A stretch of DNA of 64,000 nucleotides from Calothrix sp. NIES-4105 (lineage in GTDB: Bacteria > Cyanobacteriota > Cyanobacteriia > Cyanobacteriales > Nostocaceae). Location of the stretch: assembly GCF_002368415.1 (NCBI RefSeq), contig NZ_AP018290.1:2173470-2237469 (forward strand), written 5' to 3'. A program made the translations under genes and the position numbers. Positions 51,564 through 59,661 of this stretch are shown here, in pieces (positions within the stretch are counted from its first letter, which is position 1; each line of letters starts with the position of its first letter). The notes under the pieces were generated by a model, which was not told where the DNA came from, did no database searches, and saw only the letters and a program-made list of their open reading frames with translations.

Positions 51564-54258
51564 AAGATTAACTCCGTTTGAGGATGCGCTCTCATTGGCT
51601 ACGATGTTACGTGTCTCACTTGGTGGACGCGATATTGGCGCCTATATTTTGACGCAAGGAACTCAAAAGGATAGATTATGCTTTGTTTTTGGTTTTGAGT
51701 GTCGTGGAATTCACACGACTTTGAGAACGGAACAAATCGACCAAATAATGAGTAATATAGAAGCTGGTTTAAAGGATATCCCTGTAGAAGAGCAAATTAC
51801 TTTTCACCTTGGTTCGTTTAGTTCAGATGCTCAACGGCAAGATGAATTAGCATCGCTGATTAAAAACGTACCCTCAAAAGATATTAAATATTTACTACTA
51901 GCAGAACGTGCGCGCGTCAAAGAACTGACGACTCAAGGTGTTCGCAAGCCTAAGTTTTTGCGAATTTATGTTACTTATACAATTGAAAGTAATTCGACTA
52001 ATACCACTGACTGGATAGAAAGGATTTTAGCCAAAGCTGAATTATGGTGGGTTAAATTCAAGGGTGAAATAGCAGAAGTTGAAAATCAACGACTCGAAAC
52101 TATCATCGCTGATGCTTTCCAAGGGTTTTGTCGTTGGGAGCAAATTTTGGCTAATAAAATGGCACTCGATGTTCAACCTTTGAACACCGAAAAACTTTGG
52201 AGTGAAATTTGGCGCCGTTTTAATGATTCTCCTCCTATTCCGATCCCGCAGTTGCTAAAATTCGATGAAAATGGACTCCATGAAGAAGCATATTCCGATT
52301 TAGCAAGTACCAAACTACTATTAGAAAACATTCATAGTACAACATTATTAATGAAGTCAGGTATACCCTGTGCAGACCGTCGTTGGATTTATGTTAAAGG
52401 TAATTATATAGGCGCCCTAACGTTTTTAGAAAAGCCAGGTAGCTGGCAGAACAAAACAGCGCAGTTAAGATATTTATGGGAATTATTAGCGCGCGAGACT
52501 GTTGTAGATACAGAAATTTTTTGTCAACTGACTGCAGCAAACCCTGCTTTGGTCAAAACAACCTTACAGCGAGTCTTAAAGCAGTCGAATATGACGGCAC
52601 TAATGGCTCAAGAAAAAAGTAAAACAATTGACGTAAACGCTCAGTTAAAGCTAAGAAAATCTGTAGCAGCACAAGAACAATTATACGAAGGCGCCGTACC
52701 AATTAATGCAGGACTAGCTATTTTTGTCCATCGCTCTACAGTGGAACAATTAGACGAAGCGATAAGATATATTGAAAACTGCTTTCAACGTCCAGCAGAG
52801 GTAGTCAGAGAAACTCAATATACTTGGAAAATATGGCTACAAACTTTACCAATAGTATGGGAAAAATTATTAGCTAAACCATTTAATCGGCGCCAATTAT
52901 ATTTAACCAGCGAAGTACCTGGGTTAATGCCTTTAGTGCTAACCAAACCAAGTGACCGTTACGGGTTTGAGTTGATAGCAGAAGAAGGAGGGACACCGAT
53001 ACATTTAGATTTATTTAACGAACATAAGAATTTGGCTTTATTTGCTACAACGCGCGCAGGTAAATCTGTATTAGTATCAGGGATATTAACACAAGCATTA
53101 GCACATAATATACCCGTAGTTGCATTAGATTTTCCAAAACCAGATGGAACATCAACCTTTACAGACTATACACAGTTTATAGAGGGTGGCGCTTATTTTG
53201 ACATATCCAAACAATCGAATAATTTATTTGAACAGCCAGACTTGCGGTCGTTATCACCAGAAGAACAGCGCGACCGTCAGCTAGATTATACAGCTTTCCT
53301 CGAATCTGCACTCATGACAATGGTGCTAGGCGCCGAAACAGATAATCCATTATTATCACAAACAATACGTTCACTATTAAATATCGCATTAACAGCATTC
53401 TTTGCCGACGAGGGGATAAAACAAAGATATCGAATTGCAATGGAGGGAGGGTTTGGAAGTGTAGCTTGGCAAAAAACTCCAACTTTGCAAGATTTTCTCT
53501 ACTTTTGTTCACTTGAACATCTCCAGTTAGACACAATGAGTAACCGAGTTGATGACGCACTCAGTCAAATTCGTTTGCGGTTGCGGTTTTGGTTATCGAG
53601 TCGAGTTGGACAAGCGATATCAGCACCATCAAGCTTTCCCACTGATTCGCAACTTTTAGTATTTGCGTTAAGAAATCTATCAGATAGTGAAGATGCAGCA
53701 ATATTATCATTGAGCGCATACTCAGCAGCATTACGTCGAGCGCTTAGTAACCCAGCATCAATATTTTTCATCGACGAGGCGCCAATCTTGTTTGAATTCG
53801 AGCAGATTGCAAACTTAGTTGGTAGAATATGTGCAAACGGTGCCAAAGCCGGAATAAGAGTCATCTTATCAGCGCAAGACCCCGACACCATTGCCAAATC
53901 AAAAGCCGCATCCAAGATATTACAAAACTTAACAACAAGATTAGTTGGACGCATTCAACCCGTTGCCATAGATAGTTTCGTAGACATATTAAAATACCCG
54001 CGCGAAATCATCTCCCGCAACGCATCAGAAAGCTTTTTTCCAAGAAAAGAAGGAGTATACAGCCAATGGTTACTTGACAACAACGGCATCTATACCTTTT
54101 GCCGTTATTATCCAGGATACGAGCAACTAGCAGTAGTAGCGAATAACCCCAACGAACAAAACGCGCGGAGCAAAATGATGAAAAAATATCCCGACAAATA
54201 CGAAGCAATATCAACATTCGCACATCAATTAATTACGTCCTTACGTAAATCTCCTTAA
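51517..54258 (+). CDS. VirB4-like T4SS ATPase
   Basis: 913 residues. The N-terminal half resembles the VirB4/CagE/TrbE domain (EEQITFHLGSFSSD; LLAERARVKELTTQG). The C-terminal RecA-like motor has a P-loop at 510-517 (ATTRAGKS, K516), Walker B SIFFIDEA at ~748-755 (D753, E754) and the sensor segment VILSAQDPD with Gln777. The first P-loop residue is Ala instead of Gly. VirB4 proteins sit on the inner membrane and energise pilus or substrate assembly. It overlaps the VirB3-like gene by 47 bases. Confidence in the VirB4/TraC/TraU-like class is high; the particular T4SS subtype is not determined. Confidence 0.82.
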   Translation: MKEKIGKQSVEGTGSERLTPFEDALSLATMLRVSLGGRDIGAYILTQGTQKDRLCFVFGFECRGIHTTLRTEQIDQIMSNIEAGLKDIPVEEQITFHLGSFSSDAQRQDELASLIKNVPSKDIKYLLLAERARVKELTTQGVRKPKFLRIYVTYTIESNSTNTTDWIERILAKAELWWVKFKGEIAEVENQRLETIIADAFQGFCRWEQILANKMALDVQPLNTEKLWSEIWRRFNDSPPIPIPQLLKFDENGLHEEAYSDLASTKLLLENIHSTTLLMKSGIPCADRRWIYVKGNYIGALTFLEKPGSWQNKTAQLRYLWELLARETVVDTEIFCQLTAANPALVKTTLQRVLKQSNMTALMAQEKSKTIDVNAQLKLRKSVAAQEQLYEGAVPINAGLAIFVHRSTVEQLDEAIRYIENCFQRPAEVVRETQYTWKIWLQTLPIVWEKLLAKPFNRRQLYLTSEVPGLMPLVLTKPSDRYGFELIAEEGGTPIHLDLFNEHKNLALFATTRAGKSVLVSGILTQALAHNIPVVALDFPKPDGTSTFTDYTQFIEGGAYFDISKQSNNLFEQPDLRSLSPEEQRDRQLDYTAFLESALMTMVLGAETDNPLLSQTIRSLLNIALTAFFADEGIKQRYRIAMEGGFGSVAWQKTPTLQDFLYFCSLEHLQLDTMSNRVDDALSQIRLRLRFWLSSRVGQAISAPSSFPTDSQLLVFALRNLSDSEDAAILSLSAYSAALRRALSNPASIFFIDEAPILFEFEQIANLVGRICANGAKAGIRVILSAQDPDTIAKSKAASKILQNLTTRLVGRIQPVAIDSFVDILKYPREIISRNASESFFPRKEGVYSQWLLDNNGIYTFCRYYPGYEQLAVVANNPNEQNARSKMMKKYPDKYEAISTFAHQLITSLRKSP

Positions 54259-54335
54259 CCTCTTTCTTCGTGTCCTTTGTGTCTTTGTGGTTCAATTAAA
54301 TCAACCACAAAGGACACAAAGAACACAAAGGAAGA
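54259..54335. repeat. CACAAAGGACACAAAG inverted repeat between virB4- and virB5-like genes
   Basis: CCTCTTTCTTCGTGTCCTTT with GTGTCTTTGTGGTT (54259-54292) is complementary to AACCACAAAGGACACAAAG plus AACACAAAGGAAG (54303-54334). It can form a long hairpin inside the operon. Single-orientation copies occur at 57033-57070 and 57844-57879. Confidence 0.75.
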
Positions 54336-54360
54336 AAAGAATTAAAACAAGGTTTACTAT

Positions 54361-55158
54361 ATGAAAAAAATCTTTATCTTTGTTACTTTTCTATCATTCC
54401 TAACAATTTTACCAGCCAAAGCGCAACTGGGACAAGTATGGACAGACTTTCAATCCTACTCAGAAGACCTACAAAACCATATTAGAAACAATATAAATTC
54501 ACTACAACCCCTACAACTTCAAGGTCAAAGTGCAATAACAGGCGCCACAGGAGAACTCAACATCCCCGACCCTGTAGGCGCCTCAGAAATTCTTGGCAAC
54601 GACATAAATATAAACTTATTATCCAGTAACTATGAAACAAACCCCTTAATCAACTCAACAGTTTTTGGCAACGAAATGAACCGTTTAATATTTCGCAGTT
54701 CTGCTGCTGGTACATTAGGATACAACGGACAACAGCGAACAAAAAGCAAACTTCAGAATATCGAAGCAGAATTAAAAAGTATTGACGCATTTAGCGAAGA
54801 AGTAGACGAAATCAACCAAAATATTGTCAACGACATTAAAGGCCGAATTGATGCACTTGGTGGAATTGCCAGTTCAAACCCACTTGTCAAACCCTTACTA
54901 GATGTCTTCACTCAATCCAGCTTGCTGCTACAGCAAGTTAAAATACAGCGTAACCAATCACAAATTATCGCCGAAACACTTGCACAAACAATTCAAGAAA
55001 ACCAGGTTTTACAATACTCAAACCTTAACCTTGCTACTATTGCCCAGCAGATGGAAGACACAAACCGCGCGCGTCGAGTAGATACATCAACCGAAGCAGC
55101 GCGACTTTTGCGGACAACATCTCAAACTGATTTATTTGGTAGAAAGCCTGGAACCTAA
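54361..55158 (+). CDS. VirB5/TrbJ-like exported protein
   Basis: 265 residues. A signal peptide (MKKIFIFVTFLSFLTILPAKA) is followed by an all-helical, periplasmic-type protein with no cysteines. Long amphipathic helices include KSKLQNIEAELKSIDAFSEEVDEINQNIV and VKIQRNQSQIIAETLAQTIQENQVLQYSNLNLATIAQQM. VirB5/TrbJ proteins are of this size and helical build, and a gene between VirB4 and VirB6 is their usual place. The sequence match itself is weak, so the call leans on context. The stop is one base from the next start. Confidence 0.6.
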   Translation: MKKIFIFVTFLSFLTILPAKAQLGQVWTDFQSYSEDLQNHIRNNINSLQPLQLQGQSAITGATGELNIPDPVGASEILGNDININLLSSNYETNPLINSTVFGNEMNRLIFRSSAAGTLGYNGQQRTKSKLQNIEAELKSIDAFSEEVDEINQNIVNDIKGRIDALGGIASSNPLVKPLLDVFTQSSLLLQQVKIQRNQSQIIAETLAQTIQENQVLQYSNLNLATIAQQMEDTNRARRVDTSTEAARLLRTTSQTDLFGRKPGT

Positions 55159-55159
55159 T

Positions 55160-56194
55160 ATGATAGTTTTTATAGCGCAAGCTGGTGTAGATAATGTAAT
55201 TAGTAGCGGCGCCACTACATCTCGGAGTATTGCCGAAGCATGGGATAAACAGTGGATAGATTTATTACAAAATAGTACAAATAGTTTTTACGGTGCTTTA
55301 ACAAATTTAGGTATATTTTTTGCAGTTGGAACATTATTATTTTTTATGTTCCAATGGCTTAAAGATTTGATAGATAGTGACTATTCGCGACCAATATCAG
55401 CTTTGATATGGCCATTACTCATCGTATTACTACTTACAAACACGGGAAGTGGAAGTGCGTTATCTAACCTAACACTAGGAGTAAGGAATTTATTGAATAC
55501 AGTCAACCAGCAAATTATTACAACAGCAGACGCAAATAAAATATATCAGCAAGCTTTAAATATGAGTACTGCTGAAGAAATAGCAGGGTCTTTACTACGT
55601 CCGTGTGGGTCACTTCTGGGAGAACAGCAAAGTCAATGCTTAGTCAAAGCAAGTGAAAAAGCTAGCTTACTTTGGCAAGAATATCGGAATTTATACGGAA
55701 ATCAAATTTGGATAGACCGTTTGGAAACAAAGGTAACTCAGATTGCTTATAATACAGGCAGTGTATCAGAAAATGCTTTTAATGCTTTACTCGGTTCCAC
55801 GATGCAAACAATTATTAAAAACTTTTTTGTTTCATTACAGTATGCATTCCAGAATTTAATCGAAGCTACGATGTTGTTAGTAGCTGCTTTAGGACCATTA
55901 GCGGTAGGTGGTTCATTGCTGCCTGTTGCTGGTAAGCCAATTTTTGCATGGTTAACGGGGTTTTTATGTTTAGGAATCTCTAAAATATCTTTTAATATTA
56001 TCGCTATATTAACATCCGCAGTAATTGTCAATGGACCAGGACAAGATGCCAGTACTGACCCTGACTTGATGTGGTTTATGATTTTTCTTGGCTTATTGGC
56101 GCCTATCGTTTCTCTAGTCATAGCAGGTGCAGGAGGGTTTGCGATATTTAATGCTATTAGTTATACGGGTGCATTAGTTAGAGATAGAGTTTAG
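55160..56194 (+). CDS. VirB6/TrbL-like polytopic membrane protein
   Basis: 344 residues with the VirB6/TrbL plan: an N-terminal exported segment (MIVFIAQAGVDNVISS), a first pair of helices (~47-65 FYGALTNLGIFFAVGTLLFFMF and ~77-95), a long soluble loop of ~110 residues, then four C-terminal helices. One of these is LIEATMLLVAALGPLAVGGSLL and another LMWFMIFLGLLAPIVSLVIAGAGG. The ALGPLA motif is common in TrbL/VirB6. I chose the ATG at 55160 (the open frame begins TTG at 55136). It follows the VirB5-like stop by one base. Confidence 0.68.
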   Translation: MIVFIAQAGVDNVISSGATTSRSIAEAWDKQWIDLLQNSTNSFYGALTNLGIFFAVGTLLFFMFQWLKDLIDSDYSRPISALIWPLLIVLLLTNTGSGSALSNLTLGVRNLLNTVNQQIITTADANKIYQQALNMSTAEEIAGSLLRPCGSLLGEQQSQCLVKASEKASLLWQEYRNLYGNQIWIDRLETKVTQIAYNTGSVSENAFNALLGSTMQTIIKNFFVSLQYAFQNLIEATMLLVAALGPLAVGGSLLPVAGKPIFAWLTGFLCLGISKISFNIIAILTSAVIVNGPGQDASTDPDLMWFMIFLGLLAPIVSLVIAGAGGFAIFNAISYTGALVRDRV

Positions 56195-56203
56195 GGAGGC
56201 GTG

Positions 56204-57034
56204 ATGGTTCGTTTACTCGAAAAGAAAAAAGCTAAAACAAGTGTTCTAACGATTTTTGCGTTTACAACTTTCGGGTTACATCTATTAGCTTTATTAATGC
56301 TGGTGTTGCAGGGGTTGAATATTCGCTCCTTGAGTTTGCAGAAACCTCCAAATTTCGTGCAGATGATAGACGGTAAAACGGTAGATATAAATTCGCAAGA
56401 AATTAAATCTAACTTAGAACCGGAACCTGAGACTATACGTCAGTTTGTAAATAAAACTATGTCGTTGATGTTTAACTGGTCTGGGAAGTTACCACCGCAG
56501 TCTATTGATGAAGCAACACAACCTAAACGAGATGTAGGTATATTGGTACCAACAGGAAAAGGAAGTCAAAAAATTAGTACTACTAGTTGGGTTGCTGGGT
56601 TTGCTTTATCTGAGGATTTCCGTAAGGGGTTTTTAGTAAAGATAGCAGAAATGACTCCACCTGAAGTTTTTTTTAATAATCCTAGTCAAGTCATTTCGTC
56701 ACGGTTAGCGGTTAAAAGGATATATCCACCTAAGAAAATTGCTCCTGGTAAGTGGCAAGTTGGGATGGTGGCAGATTTGATACAAAAAAAGCAGTCAAAC
56801 AACCGTAGTATCATAACTCCGTTTAACAAAGATTTTCTTGTGCGTTCTGTGGATTCTTTTGGGTATCCGCAAGCGAGTTTGAAAAGTGATCTACAAAAAG
56901 CTATTTATAATGTCCGCGCGGATAAGTTGGAGATTTATGAGATTAGGAATTTATGTTTGGTGGATGAGTATACTGGTTTGAGTCAGGATAAGTCTTGTGG
57001 GAATTTGAGGAATGACCAGACGTTTATTAAATAA
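56204..57034 (+). CDS. VirB8-like protein, copy A
   Basis: 276 residues: a basic cytosolic tip (VRLLEKKKAKTS), one membrane helix (VLTIFAFTTFGLHLLALLMLVL, ~15-36) and a periplasmic domain beginning FVQMIDGKTVDINSQE and PETIRQFVNKTMSLMFNWS. This bitopic layout is that of VirB8/TrbF. A paralogue follows directly, sharing FGLHL, VQxIDG and PETIRxFVxxTMxLMxxWS. I chose the ATG at 56204, since GGGAGG at 56194-56199 gives a better spacing than to the GTG at 56201. It contains two cysteines near the C-terminus. Confidence 0.62.
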   Translation: MVRLLEKKKAKTSVLTIFAFTTFGLHLLALLMLVLQGLNIRSLSLQKPPNFVQMIDGKTVDINSQEIKSNLEPEPETIRQFVNKTMSLMFNWSGKLPPQSIDEATQPKRDVGILVPTGKGSQKISTTSWVAGFALSEDFRKGFLVKIAEMTPPEVFFNNPSQVISSRLAVKRIYPPKKIAPGKWQVGMVADLIQKKQSNNRSIITPFNKDFLVRSVDSFGYPQASLKSDLQKAIYNVRADKLEIYEIRNLCLVDEYTGLSQDKSCGNLRNDQTFIK

Positions 57035-57070
57035 ACCACAAAGACACAAAGGACACAAAGAAAGAGGAAG
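57033..57070. repeat. CACAAAGACACAAAGGACACAAAG repeat between the VirB8-like paralogues
   Basis: Three CACAAAG heptamer-like units follow the stop of copy A and end just before the ribosome binding site of copy B (GAGGAAGAGG). It is the same family as 54259-54335. Confidence 0.75.
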
Positions 57071-57075
57071 AGGTG

Positions 57076-57729
57076 ATGAGGTCAGAGAGTAAGAGAAGTA
57101 GTTTTTTGCCGTTGTTTACTGTAGCAACGTTTGGGTTACATTTATTTACGTTTTTGCTGTTGACGTTTCATTGGTCGATGTTACAGCAGTTACAGCAACG
57201 CTTAACCCCTCAAAGTTTAGTGCAGTTAATTGATGGACGCGCGATAAGTGTAGACCCTAAACCGGATATGGAAAGGTATCCGGAGACAATAAGACGGTTT
57301 GTGGGTGAAACGATGACTTTAATGCTCACTTGGTCGCAGCAACAACAACCACGAACGGTTTGGGAAACTAGTTCTGTTTTAGTCACTGATAATTTAAAGC
57401 CAAAATTAGAATCGATAATTAGTCCCTCAGAAACTTTGAGTCAAGGAACCGAAAATGTTTTAGTTATTCAAACTATTGGTCAACCGATTAAAATAAGTGA
57501 GGGCAGATGGAAAGTTGAAATAATCGCAAACCAACTAATTTTTACCAACTCCGATAAATTAGGCAAAACAATTCCATTCAACAAACAAATTATAGTACAA
57601 ACAGTCGAGGCGCCTTTTGCCTCACTACCTAATTTACCAGTACCATTAAATCTAGCAGTATCCCGTCTCGGAGAAGCAAGACTACAAATATACAACGTCT
57701 GCGACATCAACGATAAAAAATGTTTGTAA
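57076..57729 (+). CDS. VirB8-like protein, copy B
   Basis: 217 residues, a shorter paralogue of the preceding gene: membrane helix LFTVATFGLHLFTFLLLTFHW (~13-33), then LVQLIDGRAISVDPKPDMERYPETIRRFVGETMTLMLTWSQQ. The later part (VLVIQTIGQPIKISEGRWKVEIIANQLIF) matches the beta-sheet region of VirB8-type domains. I chose the ATG at 57076 after GAGGAAGAGG. Two different VirB8-like proteins could form a hetero-oligomer, or B could be a specialised adaptor. The TAA stop (57727-57729) is also the first triplet of a 51-bp tandem duplication. Confidence 0.6.
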   Translation: MRSESKRSSFLPLFTVATFGLHLFTFLLLTFHWSMLQQLQQRLTPQSLVQLIDGRAISVDPKPDMERYPETIRRFVGETMTLMLTWSQQQQPRTVWETSSVLVTDNLKPKLESIISPSETLSQGTENVLVIQTIGQPIKISEGRWKVEIIANQLIFTNSDKLGKTIPFNKQIIVQTVEAPFASLPNLPVPLNLAVSRLGEARLQIYNVCDINDKKCL

Positions 57730-57845
57730 GGTGCGTCAAAGCAGATTAATTTTTCATTTTATTGAAGATTGTGATAGTAAGGTGCGTCAAAGCAGATTAA
57801 TTTTTCATTTTATTGAAGATTGTGATAGCTTTGACGCACCCTACT
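57727..57845. repeat. 51-bp tandem duplication with terminal inverted GGTGCGTCAAAG
   Basis: The unit TAAGGTGCGTCAAAGCAGAT... is present at 57727 and again at 57778, perfectly as far as I can read. GCTTTGACGCACC at 57828-57840 closes an inverted repeat with the first arm. Its first triplet is the stop of the VirB8-like gene. A diverged single copy follows the UPF0016 gene at 62651. Confidence 0.85.
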
Positions 57846-57902
57846 CTTTCCTTTGTGTCCTTTGTGCCCTTTGTGGTTAAATAAATTACTAATATAAACA
57901 TT

Positions 57903-59447
57903 ATGAACAAACTACCAAACACCCCCGATACTGAAGACTGGGAACAACGAATGGCAAAACTAGTTGGATTAGAAACAACGCATCCAACTAACAACCAACC
58001 AGAAACCAACATTATACAACCAGAACCGCAAGAAGTCCAAACCAAACAACCCCTATCCTCAAGTCCCTTTGCAAAACTAGGTTTAGTCGGCGCCGCTACT
58101 TTCGGTATAGTTTTAGTAGCAGGTGTATTTCTATCACAAATAATGAATCCCAGCAATCAAACGAAAAATAAAACTATTACCTTACAACCACAACCAACAC
58201 TTCAACCATCTCCAAAACCATTAGAATCAGAAGTAGAAGATTTAAAAACAAAACTAGCATTAACCGAACAAGCACAAGCAGTCAAAGCAGCACAACAACA
58301 ACTTAGGAATCCTATCCCAGTATCTCCAAAATCTACACCTCAAATAATAGTAAGAACACAACCACCCGTTACCAACCGAGTGCGGGTACCATTTTCAGAT
58401 GTTCCTAGAACTAGCTATATCCCCCCCCGTATACAACCCCAACCAGAACGCATACGCATTGTTAGAGTACCAGTACCACAACCTCAACCCCCACGACCTC
58501 AACCAACTATTCAAGCAACAACAAAACCAACTATTCAACCAACACCAAAACCAACTATTCAACCAACACCACTTCAGACACCAGACTCGCTACAAGATTT
58601 AGTCAAGCTAGCTGAGTTAAACGACTACTACAAAAAAAATTCACTAGCTAGTAATACTCCAGATGTTCAACCCACACCTACTCCGACATTACCCGTGATT
58701 CCATTTACTCCCAGACCCATTATCACACCAACTCCTACACCAGCAATAGTATCCACTCCTACACCCACACCAACACCAACACCACAAACGCGAGTCGCAG
58801 TAGCAGTAGGTAGTACAGTAAAAGCAGTATTTGCCACCGCAGTATTTGGAGAAACCACCCGTTCGACTAACAGCGATAAAAACGATACCGGAAAACCTGT
58901 ATTTGTAGTGCGTTTGCGAGAACCCCTCAAATCTACAGATAATAAAATAGCTTTACCCGTTAACACCGAACTATTAGCAGAAATTCGTTCAATTTCCGAA
59001 CAAGGTTTACTTCAACTCAATGTTACTAAACTAGTAACCCGCAACCGTCACACTATATCAGAAAAAACTTTACCCGAAAATTCAATAATAATACGCGCGC
59101 GCGAAGGTAAACCATTAGTAGCAAACCAATATCGCAGCAAAGGAGGGTCAATAGCTGGGATGGATGCAGGATTATTCTTTCTAGGAGGTCTTGGTAAAGC
59201 TGCGGAATTAATTAACCGTAACGACACTCAATTTTCTATTACAACTAGTGGTACTACAATTAGCAATAACAATTCTAGGCGCAATATTTTAGCTGGTGTC
59301 GCCGAAGGTGGTATAAGTACTATAGTTCCTCAAATTGCCCAACGCAATCAACAAGCTATTGCACAAATGAGTCAACGCAGCAATATCTGGGTTTTACCTG
59401 CTGGTAGAGAAGTCGAAGTATATGTAAATCAAACTATGGAATTTTAA
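57903..59447 (+). CDS. VirB10/TrbI-like protein with long Pro/Thr/Gln linker
   Basis: 514 residues: a cytosolic N-terminus, one membrane helix (AKLGLVGAATFGIVLVAGVFL, ~57-77), a ~210-residue periplasmic linker rich in Pro, Gln and Thr (including repeated KPTIQPTP units and PTPTPTPTP), and a C-terminal TrbI-like beta domain from ~296 (AVAVGSTVKAVFATAVFGE; IALPVNTELLAEI; IWVLPAGREVEVYVN). This is the VirB10 plan, which spans the periplasm. The linker is unusually long and DNA-repetitive. No VirB9- or VirB7-like gene is adjacent. The start is the ATG at 57903. Confidence 0.78.
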   Translation: MNKLPNTPDTEDWEQRMAKLVGLETTHPTNNQPETNIIQPEPQEVQTKQPLSSSPFAKLGLVGAATFGIVLVAGVFLSQIMNPSNQTKNKTITLQPQPTLQPSPKPLESEVEDLKTKLALTEQAQAVKAAQQQLRNPIPVSPKSTPQIIVRTQPPVTNRVRVPFSDVPRTSYIPPRIQPQPERIRIVRVPVPQPQPPRPQPTIQATTKPTIQPTPKPTIQPTPLQTPDSLQDLVKLAELNDYYKKNSLASNTPDVQPTPTPTLPVIPFTPRPIITPTPTPAIVSTPTPTPTPTPQTRVAVAVGSTVKAVFATAVFGETTRSTNSDKNDTGKPVFVVRLREPLKSTDNKIALPVNTELLAEIRSISEQGLLQLNVTKLVTRNRHTISEKTLPENSIIIRAREGKPLVANQYRSKGGSIAGMDAGLFFLGGLGKAAELINRNDTQFSITTSGTTISNNNSRRNILAGVAEGGISTIVPQIAQRNQQAIAQMSQRSNIWVLPAGREVEVYVNQTMEF

Positions 59448-59524
59448 TATAATAGTTTTTCACCTATAATTCTAAACAATAAGTTGAAAGAGAGATTATC
59501 TCCTAACTTGCACCTTCTCAATAA

Positions 59525-59615
59525 AGGTAATAAAGGTAAGGTGGGCTACGTAACAATAAGCATTATAGGTAAGGTGGGCAGTGCCCACCCTACGTAACAA
59601 TAAGCATTACAATGT
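59525..59615. repeat. Direct repeat CTACGTAACAATAAGCATTA with GGTGGGCA palindrome
   Basis: CTACGTAACAATAAGCATTA is found at 59546-59565 and 59590-59609. Between the copies is the palindrome GGTGGGCAGTGCCCACC (59573-59589), the same word as the 4663-4679 hairpin. It lies in the gap between the VirB10-like gene and the co-polymerase gene. Confidence 0.8.
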
Positions 59616-59661
59616 AAGGTTTATTGATAAAAATTTTAATTATAACTAAGTATTAAAAAAT

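Noticed and set aside
51517-54258. VirB4-like ATPase considered as an inactive enzyme because the P-loop starts with Ala (ATTRAGKS)
   Set aside because: The essential GKS, the Walker B DE pair and the sensor Gln are all present, so loss of activity is not supported.
51517-54258. Alternative identity as a HerA/FtsK-type translocase of a defence or division system
   Set aside because: The N-terminal VirB4-like half and the surrounding VirB3-, VirB6-, VirB8- and VirB10-like genes fit a T4SS ATPase better.
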